Shown one piece after another: positions 41,661-53,496 of a stretch of DNA of 64,000 nt. Source of the stretch: Stropharia rugosoannulata (Eukaryota > Basidiomycota > Agaricomycetes > Agaricales > Strophariaceae). A model generated the notes under the pieces. It did not search any database. It saw only the letters and a program-made list of their open reading frames with translations, and had not been told where the DNA came from. A program made the translations under genes and the position numbers. The DNA lies in the NCBI GenBank assembly GCA_028532985.1, contig JANCIK010000002.1, positions 3,782,001-3,846,000 of the forward strand, written 5' to 3'. Position 1 is the stretch's first letter. Each line of letters starts with the position of its first letter.

Positions 41661-43841
41661 CGCGGACATTAGTTTTGAAACATTTATAAACTAATAAACT
41701 ATTTAGAGCACCATTGATTCTATTAATGTACGCTACATAAAATTATCTTGGTGAGAGTGAGAAGAGATCATGAAGTCCATTCAAAGTCCTATAAATATCT
41801 AACATTAGGGCCGGGGATTGAAGGGAACCTGATAGTCGCGATATTCGATCTATTAATAAGTCCCTAAATGCGAAGTCAGGGAACTTTATGTCAAAGGATT
41901 TCACCTCTCTAGAGTCTATACTGGCATTCTCTCCGCCCCGCTCACTGAAGCCAACTTTAGCTAGGCTTGCTTACCCCCCGCTTCGATTCCGAACTGCCCA
42001 GTAACCCCGCATAATCGTTGATGTCAGAAATGACTGCCCTCCAGGCGCTGATGCATCTTATCCGGAGGTCCCGACGCATTGCAACACCCGTTTGCACGTT
42101 TTTCGTCTATTTATTGACTAACGGTGCGTCTTGCCTTGTTCAATGTTATGCTCGCTGTTATGATCGCCACTCTGCGGTTGCGCTGACTACGATGCGATGG
42201 AATTACAGCTGCTGGACTCTGACCGCTATCCGACACGTTCAAAGAAGTTCCTCAACGTATATATCAAACCAGAGGGGACTGTAGAGCGACGCGATGTGTT
42301 ATCATCCCAGCAGTGAGCACATGCGAGTCTAAAATCTACCTCTTTCTTTCATTAAGAACTGATACCTAGCACAGGTTCAAGCGGATATCTGTTTCGTGTA
42401 AACAAAGTGATTGGTACATATTCCCTTGTTGCATATAACCTTCCCCCTCCCGCCGCGGGTGAGTTTTTGCAACTCACTTGTGACAGGAGTCCAACCTCTC
42501 CAGGTCGAGATCACCAGTTGGTCTTGGTGTAAATGCGATCAATGTATCCAGCGCGCGTCAATATTTGGGATACTTAGGATAACTTATCATACTACGTTGT
42601 ACGCGTCTAAAAACATATTACTACCCCCTGCATGCATTTTGTGCATGTGATATTGTGTAAAATACCAGCTGCGCACTTGAGCTTACGATAATAATTGACT
42701 AGATATGTGAGATCTGGTGAGATATATATGGCCCGGAGTAATACTACTGTCTGAACTCTTTTCTATACATCCCCGCCAGAACGTCTATCACAATAAGTTC
42801 ACAAGCGTTCACGGGCGGCCCGGAATGCTTTGTCAGCCGGTTCTGGGGAAGACATGACTAATCATTAGTCATTTCTTCTGCGTAATGAGTAGTTACATAT
42901 ATGTGATCTTGACGTGACCTAAGACCGTTGGTACTACATTGAAAGTGGCACAGGCAAGCGAGACCTGGGTGGATGGATTTTCGCACAAAAAAAACAACAA
43001 AAAAGATTTTAACACCGCTTACAGAAGTACTTGAAACTCGATCTTTAGACCCCGAATACCGCAAATGTTGATTTCTTGGGTACACTTTGATTAGTTTCAA
43101 GTATATATACCAGACAACTACTAACTACACAAGTTTTCAATTCGTACAAAATTTGTATCAAATTTAAACATTTATGGGAACCATCTCTTTCGGGAGCACT
43201 CCAACTGCTATGATTTAGGTATTAATTCCTAAGGGACCTATCCGATAAGATGACACCGAAACCTGAGCGAGGACTCACGTGAAACAAGGAACGCGATGGT
43301 CGAGTTCTGGGGAGCCAGAGAGAGACGCAAGTGTTGGGGCAAGCGAATGAGTACGCAAGAAATCCCGAGATATGTTGGACGTGGAGGTAGACGGTGGCTT
43401 GTGACCGCGTCGTCCTGCCCAAAGTCGTGCCCGGTGGTGGACAGGCAAGTCCCAGCGCGGCGCGTACGCTGATTGGGCATAGGGTGCAGATCATGCGGTG
43501 CGCTTGTTTCACTGGTTTACCTGGTCAACGGTGGTGGACGACATGATGACGATGAGCCTGCGGTTGGGCCGCAAGGTGATGCTAGTGACCGTATGCGGCC
43601 ATGCACTCCTGGGCGATTATGAGAAGGAATGGGGAAGGTGCGCTGCTGGATCTTGTTTGAGGGAGGCGAGCTGGTCCCACTTGGAGATGGTAAGCCCGCT
43701 CTCGCGCGCGGTGGCTGATGCGGAGGCCGATGGAGCGGACCAGCTGTGAGACATCATGTCCGGGAGAACCTGGGACGGGGCGGGGACAGGTCTGGGGCAG
43801 GGTAAAAAAGACACGACTTAGATGGAGACTGGCGTGGGCCA

Positions 43842-44480
43842 TGACACAAGGACGAAGCAAGTCCTCACACATTGTGCACGTAGCGCCGTATTGCACCTGT
43901 GACTGTGGCGGCGGACGCCCCGGACATAGCGCGCATGGCCGTCTTACAGTGCAAACTTGTGCTCGCACAGGCAGCTGCGCGTCCACAGTCCGTCCGAAGT
44001 TCCATCCACCTGAGTTCCGCATAGTTAATTGGACAGCCCTACATCGATGCAAGGTAAGCAGAAACACGAGAAGAAATATAACAAATAGACTTACATTCAT
44101 TTATGTTCGCAGTGCGCACAAATATCATCGGATGGTCATGCTCCCACTCGCCGCGGGGCGCTGAGATCAAGCAATTACACGATGACGAGGCAAGTCCTCG
44201 CACATTGCGTTCATTGCACCGTTGAGGGTGACAGCGGACACCCCGGACATGGCGCACATGGCCGTCGTACTGTAATACGAGCTCGAGGCCGCACAAGCAG
44301 CGTCCGTCCACACGAGCTTCGCAGAACCAATTGGAAAGGCCTACATCAATTCAAGGTAAGCAGAGCCGCAAGAACAAAAATGACAAATAAGACTTACATG
44401 CATTTGTGTTCCCAGCGTGTGCACAAATATTATCAGAAGGTCATGCTCCTGCTCGCTGCGGGGCGTCGAGATCAAACTCG
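43842..44480 (+). repeat. Tandem duplication of a ~320-bp segment with intron-like sequence
   Basis: Unit 1 is about 43842-44165 and unit 2 about 44188-44480; a fragment continues near 44505. Each unit encodes a short His/Gly/Arg-rich stretch (CGGGRPGHSAHGR in one, GDSGHPGHGAHGR in the other). Each then has a GTAAGCAGA...CAG segment of 59-60 nt (44054-44112 and 44356-44415) that looks exactly like an intron, followed by AHKYHRMVMLPLAAGR or VHKYYQKVMLLLAAGR. This suggests duplicated exons of a decayed or unusual gene. Confidence 0.6.
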
Positions 44481-44987
44481 CGTGGGCCGTTATTAGACGA
44501 CGATACGAGGCAAGTTCTTGCAGCCACTCCGTGCTTGACCACCGGGTTTTACCTTTTGTGCTGCAGCCTGCGCTCACGACGTCATGGTAAGCACAATGTC
44601 CTAGCACAAGGTAATGTTGTCCGCCTGGCGGGCTGGTTGGGGGGATACAGCGCTCGCCCAAGTAGTCGACGCGTTGTGGATCAGATCGAGTTGGTCCCTT
44701 CACCGTAGCTAGAACGCCAAGGTTACTCTGTGTGCCCGGTCGCCCGCAGACGGAGCTTCGTTCCACTAGATGGACAGCGTAAGCAGCCGAAACAATCCCA
44801 AAAAGGTACTCACCCGGGCTCCGACCTTTTCTAGTTCGTTGTGGTCTATCATCACCAGCGAAATGATGGTGACATTATGGGACGGAGTGTCGAATGTTGA
44901 GGGGGGACCTGGGGGGGACCTACTTGTATGTACCTTTAAGCAGAATGCAGATCCGATCACAGCGCGACTGGCTCGGGTCCAAAAAAC

Positions 44988-45012
44988 ACGGCCCCGTGAC
45001 GCGGGGCCGTCG
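44988..45012. repeat. GC-rich palindrome
   Basis: ACGGCCCC and GGGGCCGT arms around a GTGACGC loop, in otherwise AT-rich DNA. A potential hairpin of unknown role. Confidence 0.8.
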
Positions 45013-45196
45013 CGTCAGGACGACTCAAACCCGACCCTAAAGTGAATGTCAAATTTCTTGTTCAAGCATACAGAGCCTTCTTTCAGCTTCACGTTGTGCG
45101 AAATGTACGGAGGGCTCAGAGTTTAGAAATAGATTTTCAGTAGTAGCACGCTCGAAGATTTGTTGAAGCTTGAAATAAATTGGACACTCAGTGATC

Positions 45197-48100
45197 ATGG
45201 ATACTCGGACCTCAAGAAGTAGTACTGGCGGTACGTCTCATATGGACTCGTACCATGCCATATCACGGTGATATTATATATATTCATGATTGGGTTATCA
45301 CAGCCAGAAATCTGCGCAGTCGCTGTCTCATCAGGGACTACCCTCTGTATCGAATAAATGTGGACAGTGACCTCTCACAACTGTTCTCGGAAGGCAGTTC
45401 TTTTCAGGTACGTGGTTTTGGCATCAAGTACACTGTTCCTTACAAAGTTGATGGCCTGTCACTGAAAAGCGGCTGGCAATCAGTTTACAGAATTATGAGA
45501 GCAGCCTTTCTACATCGGTGACACAGGAACAGTTAATAATTCGTCGTCTTCTTGATGATTTGTCGATCCCCTATTCTGCGGCTCTGACGCAGCAAATTAC
45601 TTCAAAATATAGCCACAAAGTTTCGGCTCTGCTTGCGGTTTACCGATTGCTGGACTTGGAACTACTTCATAGCAGTATTCATCACCCTCTCACTACACGT
45701 TCTCCACGTTCAAACACCATAACACACGAGATGGTGGACAAATCAAGCAAAGTGAAGCTACTTTGGAAGAAAATATCTAATTGGCAGAACGTGTTTACCA
45801 CTTTGAACGAGTGCTTTCATAACGTTAATATCGAAGAACAATACAGCGACTCCGACGCACTACCGTTTGGGCGACCTTTGTCACATCTACGAGGACTGGC
45901 GGACCGGTTTTCAAATGAACAATATGGCCATATCGTTCAGAATTTTCGTGCTGCAGCACTTCATTGGACAGTCCTTCACGAAGTGCTTTCACAGGATGAT
46001 CAAACCCTACCGACTCTTCCTGATACTTTTGAGGGCTTTTGCAGTATCTTTGGCACGGAGACTGTCGATCAATCAATAAAATCGTGTAGCAGACTTCAGA
46101 ACTACCTCAAAAATCACAGTAATGGAGAACTAGTTCTGCCCTTACATTTGTCTCTGTTGATAACGCCCCTTTTCTTCTTGATACCGGCTAGCCTTGTTGG
46201 TAGTAGGTTCCATCGTGGATTACTCAATGAGGTTAGTAATTGTCGATCCATTTGCATGAGTCTAACATGATGGTCTTCAGCTTTCATGTGCGCTTGGGAA
46301 TGAGAAACCTCCAATTCTTATCCAAGCAGAAAGGGCAATCTGGATCACATTCTCGAAAATAGCGAAGGACTCCACCTTACCAGTGGTTCACAACTCTATT
46401 CGAGAGTTACTTAATACACATTCTGTTGTCGAGGTCATAACAATGTCGCCAACGGATCACGCATTTTCATTCTTCCAACGCAAGTATTTAAGTTCTTATA
46501 TCTTGACTGTTAATGACCTTTTCATCAGCAATATGCGTGCCTCAGCAAGGCAACTTACCGACACCTTCGCAACATATAATAGTGCCCTCCACTCTTCAAC
46601 TTATACGTGATCAAACAACGGACGAAGATTCAAATATAATTTGTGATGGAATGCAAATAATTGTTGCACAAAACACAGAACCTATGGAAGGGTTAAATGC
46701 CGTACATAACTCTGGAATCCAAAGTAGCTTGACGGGTATTACTACCGGTCAGAGCGCCTGCAATGACTTGGCTCGTTCACAATGTAATCAAGACAACGTC
46801 ATACATTCGGCTGCGTATGATGGGATGCAGGGCGAGTCCCAAGTTGAGAGGGGGCGCCCTCATAACAAAGATATGGATGACATCCATTCTAATATGAATA
46901 TCAGAGGCAACAACAATATAGGCGAAGATTTGATAGATCCTCTTACCATCAATGCCGAAAGGGACACCAGCAGTGGTGTGGGGGACGAAGGTCCTACCGT
47001 AAATCTCACGGTAGAATGCAGCACTAGCGTAATGGACTGTGATGTCGATCCTATGGCGGACGTCGAATGGGGCGACAACGGATGCGCAAAAGACGTTGAT
47101 ACCCCGATGAATGTTGAAGGAAATTGCAATGCGGACCACATACTAGCCCCCTCTTGCATTCCTACGAATATGGACGTCGCAGGGACCGATACCGAAGGCG
47201 TGGAGGGCGATGTCCATTCTCCTTCGAATGTTGAAGTTGACGGTGGGGTCAAGCCGCATACGCAGCTCCGGAAACGCCGGGTACAGGATCACAGAAAAAA
47301 CGCGGGAGTTAGGAAAAGACATAAATCTGGAAATAACGAACGCCACGTACAGGATTATAGGAACGATACTAAGGAAATCGGGGGCAAAAATAGACACGGA
47401 AAAACCAAACGTCAGGTACAGGTTTACAGAGACCGCACGGTAAATCGCCAGAAACGAGATGAAGAGTCTGAAAAAAAGAAAGTGGCCGCCGCCGACATTA
47501 GCGCTTCAGAAGAAGGCACTTGGATAAGTCTCGACGAAGATATATTTGTTAGTTTTCTACTTTTATTTGCTGAACTACTGAACTAATGCTTTGTAAGGTT
47601 CAAGCCTCTGTCTGTAACCTTGACGTTTTGACTAAGGTGAAGACCAAACTCCCCATGAACCGTTTGGTGAAAGCTTGGGGACCGCGAGGTGAAACACTTG
47701 AATTTGAGCCTATGAATCATGTATGTCTTGCTGTCCGCCTTTTTTCCTGCTAAATTTCTAAGGTTTATTAGCATGCTTCTACTATACAATCTCTACAATC
47801 GCTCTTCTCTCGAATCGAAGAAGGCTACGAAGATGGTAAACCTTTATATCTGAAGGATAGAACGGCAGAAAGTTCTGGGAAGGAATCTGTTTTCAGAATC
47901 ATAAGCCAGTCCGAGTTTATTGACATGGAGCAATCGGATATTCAAGATATACTCCGCAAACAACATATTGTTATCACTGATAGACACCACAAAACTGATA
48001 TAAGCTTTCGGGATGCCGTGTTAGATATCGCACAAGAGAGCACAATAACTTCTATTCAAGGTGATTTCCATACTACTTGATACGATACCAGCAGCTTTCT

Positions 48101-49677
48101 AATTCGTAAACCATCAACAAGACCATAGCATACCCGATGGGGTCGCGCGGACTCGCACAGGAACAGTTGGCGATATTCTTAAGGCTTCCGAGTCTGAAGA
48201 TTCTAAGATCTTGAATTGTCTGGGCATCAAGAACCCCTGGGCAAGCTATGACTGGACGCCTTTCTCATCGGATGCTCATGCAATGCAGATTGTGTTTGGC
48301 CAGGAAGGGTGGCCTTTAAATAGGCCTCTTCCAAAGGAGCATCTTCGATGGAACTTGGTGGCCACAAAGGATGCCCATCATTTCTGGCACATCGACAGCG
48401 ATGGCTACGGAACATTCCTCAATGTTGTAACGGGGTCCAAGTGGTGGATAGTCGCGCGGCCCAAAAATGACCTTAATTTCCATGTATTCAACACTACTGA
48501 GCTCTTCCTTCAGGAAGAATTCAGTATTTACAAAGCAGGCGAAAACCTTTTTGATGTCGAAGCAATTCTTCTGCAGCCTGGGTCCGAGCTGTACGTTATA
48601 TACATCGATCTAGATCATCTACGAAGCTGATGCTAACAATCTACAGTATCATGCGTCCTAATACCCTTCATACTGTTTACACTCCCCAGAATACCGTCTG
48701 TCGAGGAGGCCATTACTACGCGACTTCCACGATGCGAGACACCGTAACAGCTGTGGTGCACACCATGTTATGTGACCTCTTCATCACCAATGCCACCTAT
48801 ACGGACTCTCGAGTTATTCTAGCTGAGATTATTAATTTCTATCATACAAGCCTCGTCAAGAAATCTCTCATAAGTAGTGAGTATCCCGCGTATGCAATGA
48901 TTCAATGTTTTGATTTCCTCTTCTCGATAAGGTTCAGCCAAACCCCATGTTCCGGATGTCGCAAAGCCGGAATCATTCGAAGATCTCCTGCTTGTGTGTA
49001 GTCTTGGTGTTATGATCAATGTCCTGTGCCACGCGACATATACCGCCCCTGGGGTAAATTACCTCTCAAAAATGGATAGCACACAACGCAGACTATGGGA
49101 TCTACATGATATCAATGGTGTATCAGAAGACGATCGAAAATTATTCTGCCTGACTCGAGGATGGTCGTTGGAACTCATCCTGTGGCTGGACGCGACCTAT
49201 ACTACCGATATGGGTGGGCCACCCATTCAGGCAGTCTTCTTAACTGCTTTGGTCGACTTATCAAAGATGTTATGTCATTACAAGTGGCGTGCAGACCAGA
49301 AGAATGTTCCCTGTCCACCAAACTTCACCCTAGCACGACTTAGAAATCAAATACACTCCGCGTTGACCTTGGTTGCTCGTAGATTGGACCCATCTATTGT
49401 CCAATCCGCGAAGCTTGACTTGGACACTAAAAACTGGACACTGCCCATGAGCGAAAATAACGCCAACAGAATCTTACCCCACATATCAGCTGTCAATATC
49501 CATGAACGAAGTTCTGGTCCAACGTACACGCGAAGACCCCAGTTAGAGCTGTTTGGAATGGGTGAGACGGAGCTTGATTTCAAGTGTTTAAATTGGATCA
49601 AGTTCAATGGGAAAGAGGTTCTTAATTTCACTACACGCAATCTGAAAAGTCATCCTGATAGTTTTCTTTTCATGTAA
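45197..49677 (+). CDS. JmjC-like protein, multi-exon, with long N- and C-terminal extensions
   Basis: A probable Fe(II)/2-oxoglutarate oxygenase-fold protein. The JmjC-like core spans about 48340-48770: WHIDSDGYGTF supplies the His-x-Asp metal pair, GSKWWIVAR follows, VEAILLQPGSELY leads into an intron, and MRPNTLHTVY supplies the distal His. Substrate unknown; related domains demethylate histones or hydroxylate proteins. I place the start at ATG 45197 (MDTRTSRSSTGG). N-terminal exons to about 46610 are helical and unrecognised. A long acidic and then basic region (46600-47550, KKRRVQDHRK-type repeats) could be nuclear. The C-terminal exons from 48936 to 49677 form a helical region typical of this fungal family (LDPSIVQSAKLDL). 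It could be two adjacent genes rather than one. No frame-disrupting lesion was noticed. Confidence 0.65.
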
Positions 49678-50406
49678 AGGTCAAGATACAGAATACGTAA
49701 ATATGCAATCATCATGCCCATAATTTTTTTTTAATACATGAGATTCAATCATCACTCTGAGCCCGGAACGGAAGACAAGACATCCGAGTCCTCAATAGTA
49801 GTAGTACAGTCAACAGGGCGGCGCTCCGCCTGCATAGTAAGCCGGATGCTACACAGACCAATGCCAATTGCGAGTCACGACGACCGTTATAATTTTCAAA
49901 ATTACGAAGAGCTAGTGCTGACTCCAGGCACGATGACTCCGTTCTTACAACAGGGTGCGATCATAGACTCCGAATATATTATACTATATGGGGACCGCTG
50001 CTGCCGTGGTATGAGTCTGACACTTTCGAAAACATAACCAATACGGCTGTCTGGCCGCAGGCTTAGTAGTAACTGTGACTACTAATATTTGAAAGAGTCG
50101 GATTCAAGTATTTAAGAGGCTTACATTTCATGTAGAAAGTGCATGGCAAAATGTACATTTTTTGGATATACTATTACAGGCGACCATGACCGTTAATTTA
50201 CTACTAGGTGCGCTAGTCTCAAACTAGTCTCGGAGGAGTCAAATAATGAATCCGAATCGGGGCCTTAAGTTAGCCTCAACTTGAGTCATTATAACCAGTT
50301 ATGAAGACGAGTCAGGCCAGAAACATTATATAAATATAAAGGTGCTCAGTTAGACTAGTACGGCCAACTTCAACACTATACAAACCAGTCACCGATATTT
50401 CCTATT
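49678..50406. other. Intergenic region
   Basis: Lies between the JmjC-like and DUF6698 genes. A 99-codon open frame (49738-50037) has no supporting feature. A TATATAAATATAAA stretch near 50329-50340, about 70 nt before the next ATG, is a possible promoter. Confidence 0.5.
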
Positions 50407-51723
50407 ATGCCGCCTTCCGGAGAGTCTGGCCTCGAATATAACACTGGGCAGGAGGAAAACCAGGCAGAGCGGGCCACTCAGAATAATGCGAATGCGCAAA
50501 TTGCGCGACTTAAACGCCGCCTTGCTTCTTCTCTAGAAGAAGTCAAAGAGCTCTCGCAGAGAAAAAATAAAAGGCCACCGTAAGCATTCTCTTGAATTGC
50601 TTCTAAAGGTTATTTACCTAGGTTTCAAGGACAATTATTACTTTGGGGCGCGGAATTCGGCGCCTTGTGTCTCTTTATGACTCTTTGGATGACCTCATTC
50701 AGGCTGCAGATGAATACAATGTTGATGACGTCGACAATGATGAAGTAGATCTGATAACTCCTGATGTATTGGAGAAATGTCAAGAGTGTGTTTTTTCCCC
50801 GCTGTATTGCCTAGCTTCTTGACACTATTAAAAGGACTGCACAATGGTTTTCAGCATTCAAAATTCTTATACAGGTATTGCCTTCGGTGGCACAGGCAAT
50901 TGAAGATCCTGATATTGATATTGACTCATACCTAGCACAGGTGTGTTACAATATTTTCACCTTTTACCTGTCTCTCTAATGGTACACTATGATAGCTGCA
51001 GAAAGGTGCAAATGATGCTTGTAGTGACGATGTTCGAAGAATCAAAGAAGAACTTGCACTGTGGCTCAATGCAGATTATAAACCAAATCCTCCACTTAAT
51101 GTGAAATGCAGAAATGACCGTGGCATAAACAATGATGTAACTGGCCGTTTACTATGTCCCATTGAATATGACTGGGATAATGAAGTGTGAGTACAGTTTT
51201 TTTGTTTAGCTCTTGGGCATGTTTTTTTAACATACATACATACATACACAGGGTCCGTGATCAAATCCGATCTGGTACTTGCAATATTTCTGAGGATTAC
51301 TTTCTTCGATGTTTTTATCCATATGGAAAAGGGGATCAAGATAATATTGAGAAAGGATTTCTTAGAAGTGGCTTATTAGTCAAAGTGAGTACATTTCCAT
51401 GTATGCAACTTTATATTTACTTATACATATTTCTTCTCAATAGACATATTCTAGCATTTTTACATCACCTTCATCATCTGATTGCTTTGATGATGAGGAT
51501 GAAAATGGCTCAGCAAGAAAGAAGCAACGACTGTCTTCTGAAACAGCCCATAAAAAAGCCACAAAGTGTAATGTGGCCAATATTCTGGGTATGAACGGAC
51601 GTGTTACACCACGTTCCATTGCTTATGTAGCTGTTCTAGTGGGTGTTTCAATACTTATATTTGTCAATTGTATTCTTACTTTTGCTACTCTAGTTGGCCT
51701 TTAATTTGACTGATGCTGGCTAT
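50407..51723 (+). pseudogene. DUF6698-family gene, 5' part (split by element D)
   Basis: The ATG is at 50407; exon 1 ends at 50579, a 50-nt intron follows, and exon 2 starts at 50630. Characteristic family blocks appear in order: TIITLGRGIRRLVSLYDSLD, the LQKGANDACSDDVRRIKEEL block with CRNDRGINNDVTGRLLCPIE, the QIRSGTCNISEDYFLRCFYP block, and VTPRSIAYVAVL with LAFNLTDAGY. Several introns are GTGAGT...AG. Function is unknown; the family is widespread in Agaricomycetes and often lies near transposon genes. Element D interrupts the exon beginning at 51694 after ten codons. The gene resumes at 57941 and would be intact without the insertion. Confidence 0.8.
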
Positions 51724-52186
51724 TGTAAGGGGACGCTGTGCGTCACCCTTTATTTTTATTCATTTCGTCTTCCTTCACTTTCTTTTATTTTATTTTATTT
51801 TTATTTCTTACGCCGCGCGCAGCCCGTGCAGTGTACACTATGCTCTGCAGTGTGTACTGTGCACAGGCGCGCGCGGTTTACATCATGTGACGTACTGATG
51901 GGACACGTCCATCATGTGTTGTGCATATGATGTATGATGCACATCACATGAGGACGTGATGTGGTGGCTTCTTGTGGCGGATCAACTGTATAGTTTATTC
52001 TCACGCATCAATCAACGCTTCTATTATGTACTGTGGCGCCCAGCAGCGGGTTTCCTTAGGCTTTTGTCTTCGGAATCCCTCTGCTAGGTGCGCTTCTATT
52101 GTATTTATAGTTTACAGCTTAATAAACTTCGGAATCCCTCTGCTAGGTCTCGTGTGAGCTCGACACTGCGCAGAGTCGCCCTTACA
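51724..52186 (+). repeat. Element D 5' LTR
   Basis: A 463-bp LTR identical to 57473-57935. It contains a direct repeat of CTTCGGAATCCCTCTGCTAG (about 52068 and 52128), an imperfect palindrome GTGCAGTGTACAC...GTGTACTGTGCAC near 51824-51862, and a cluster of CATCATGTG/CACATGATG-type inverted words at 51882-51962. Confidence 0.96.
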
Positions 52187-52214
52187 GTACAAAAGCCTCT
52201 GCCTGGGACCAGTT

Positions 52215-53486
52215 TTGGACGCCTACTGCCTTCGGAAACGGCCTAGGACTCCAACACCCCTCCCTGCTTCGATGTCGATGGATACAGACGCCTCTGCGAG
52301 CCCTGAGGCGGGAAATACCTTGTCCAGACCCGCCCTCACCCTCACGTCGCTTCTGGAGTACGTCGACCACAATAACGCGATTTTTCGGAAGGAATTGGCC
52401 GACGTTTCGAGCTCCCTTCACACTATCCGCACCCTCCTCGAGACTACACTTGCCAGCTCGCATTCTGCACCTGCACCCGCCCCTCCTGCGCCTCGTGATC
52501 CCCCTCCTCATCTCGACGCCCACACGGCTCCTGCAGCTGCAGTTCCCACTGTCTCTCGCCTCAAACCTGCGTCTCCCAAACCATTTGATGGTTCACGCGA
52601 AAAAGGGCGCTCTTTTCTTAATTCTTGCACCATTTATTTCGCCCTGGCTGGCTCGCAGTTTCCTGACGAATTCTCTCGAGTTCTTTGGGCCCTTTCTTTC
52701 ATGAACGAGGGCCGCGCCGCCCAGTTCTCGAAACGCGCCATGATGTCTGGATTTTCCGACTTCAATCTGCGTAGCTGGGACGCCTTTGAAGCCGTGTTCA
52801 TTCGCGATTTTTGCGAGCAGCACGAGGCCGAGCACGCTCAGCTCGCCCTCGAGAGCACCTCCTACCATCAAGGCCGCCGCTCTGCTGAAGAATACGTCGA
52901 CGCCTTCAAGGACCTTGTCCTCAAGTCTGGGTACATTGACGAGAAGGCGTTGATTATGAAGTTCCGTCGTGGTCTATCCCCTTCGCTGGACAGTCAAGTC
53001 GCCAACCTGCCCTCGGAGAGTCGACCCGCCTCGCTTCAGGGATGGTATGAACGCGCCGTGGAGGTTGCTCGCAACCGCGAGACCAACCAGCTCTTCCGTG
53101 CAGCACACCCTACGCCTTCTGGTCCCCCCGCGGCTTCGCGTTCATCCGCCTCCCCTGCAACCGTTCCACGTGCTTCTCTGCCCATTATTCCTGCCCCTCG
53201 CGCGCCTGCTGCCCCTGCTCTTCCTCTGGGCGCTCCCATGGACATTGATCGTGCTCGTAGTGCTGGGAAGACACCCCCTACCTGCTATCGCTGTGGTAAA
53301 CCTGGTCACATCTCTCGAGATTGTCCCCGGGCTTTCGACATTCGCCACATGACTCTCACGGAGCTTCAGGAGCAACTCGAGCACATGCGCGCTGCGGAGG
53401 GCCAGGAGGATGCTATTCCGCCGGTGGATGAAAGGAAGGAGGATGATGTCCAGGAGGAGGAGGATTTTGTGCATCGCGACGAGTGA
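52215..53486 (+). CDS. Element D Gag, 423 aa
   Basis: Start codon uncertain: the frame is open from 52215 and an ATG follows at 52272. The capsid-like core contains LNSCTIYFALAGSQFPDEFS, WALSFMNEGRAAQF, FEAVFIRDFCEQ and AEEYVDAFKDLVLKSGY. A zinc knuckle (CYRCGKPGHISRDCP) is near residue 355, followed by an acidic tail. The gene ends at TGA 53484-53486, sixteen bases after the GGATTTT heptamer (53462-53468) that leads into pol. It is intact. Confidence 0.93.
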   Translation: MDAYCLRKRPRTPTPLPASMSMDTDASASPEAGNTLSRPALTLTSLLEYVDHNNAIFRKELADVSSSLHTIRTLLETTLASSHSAPAPAPPAPRDPPPHLDAHTAPAAAVPTVSRLKPASPKPFDGSREKGRSFLNSCTIYFALAGSQFPDEFSRVLWALSFMNEGRAAQFSKRAMMSGFSDFNLRSWDAFEAVFIRDFCEQHEAEHAQLALESTSYHQGRRSAEEYVDAFKDLVLKSGYIDEKALIMKFRRGLSPSLDSQVANLPSESRPASLQGWYERAVEVARNRETNQLFRAAHPTPSGPPAASRSSASPATVPRASLPIIPAPRAPAAPALPLGAPMDIDRARSAGKTPPTCYRCGKPGHISRDCPRAFDIRHMTLTELQEQLEHMRAAEGQEDAIPPVDERKEDDVQEEEDFVHRDE

Positions 53487-53496
53487 GCGGCGTGCC
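53462..53496 (+). other. Programmed -1 frameshift signal of element D
   Basis: GGATTTT (53462-53468) is read in the Gag frame as G-GAT-TTT. Seven nt follow, then a stem: GCGACGAG (53476-53483) paired with CTCGTTCGC (53497-53505), with one bulged base and a 13-nt loop. Slipping back one base enters the protease-RT frame and avoids the Gag stop. The layout matches the element B signal. Confidence 0.75.

Larger units (their letters stand above)
41661..45196. other. Mostly non-coding 3.5 kb with duplicated segments and a palindrome
   Basis: No gene recognised. From 41661 to 43200 it is featureless AT-rich DNA. From 43840 to 44480 there is an intron-bearing tandem duplication (described separately). 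At 44988-45012 there is a strong palindrome. It divides the minus-strand genes (KOW, Plavaka) from the plus-strand genes (JmjC-like, DUF6698). Confidence 0.5.

Noticed and set aside
44988..45012. Rho-independent terminator
   Set aside because: The palindrome has the shape, but the host is a eukaryote and no T-run follows; recorded only as a palindrome.
49738..50037. 99-codon open frame between the JmjC-like and DUF6698 genes
   Set aside because: No recognisable features and no promoter context; probably chance.
51972..52157. 61-codon open frame repeated at 57721-57906
   Set aside because: Lies within the LTRs of element D, identical in both copies because LTRs are copies.
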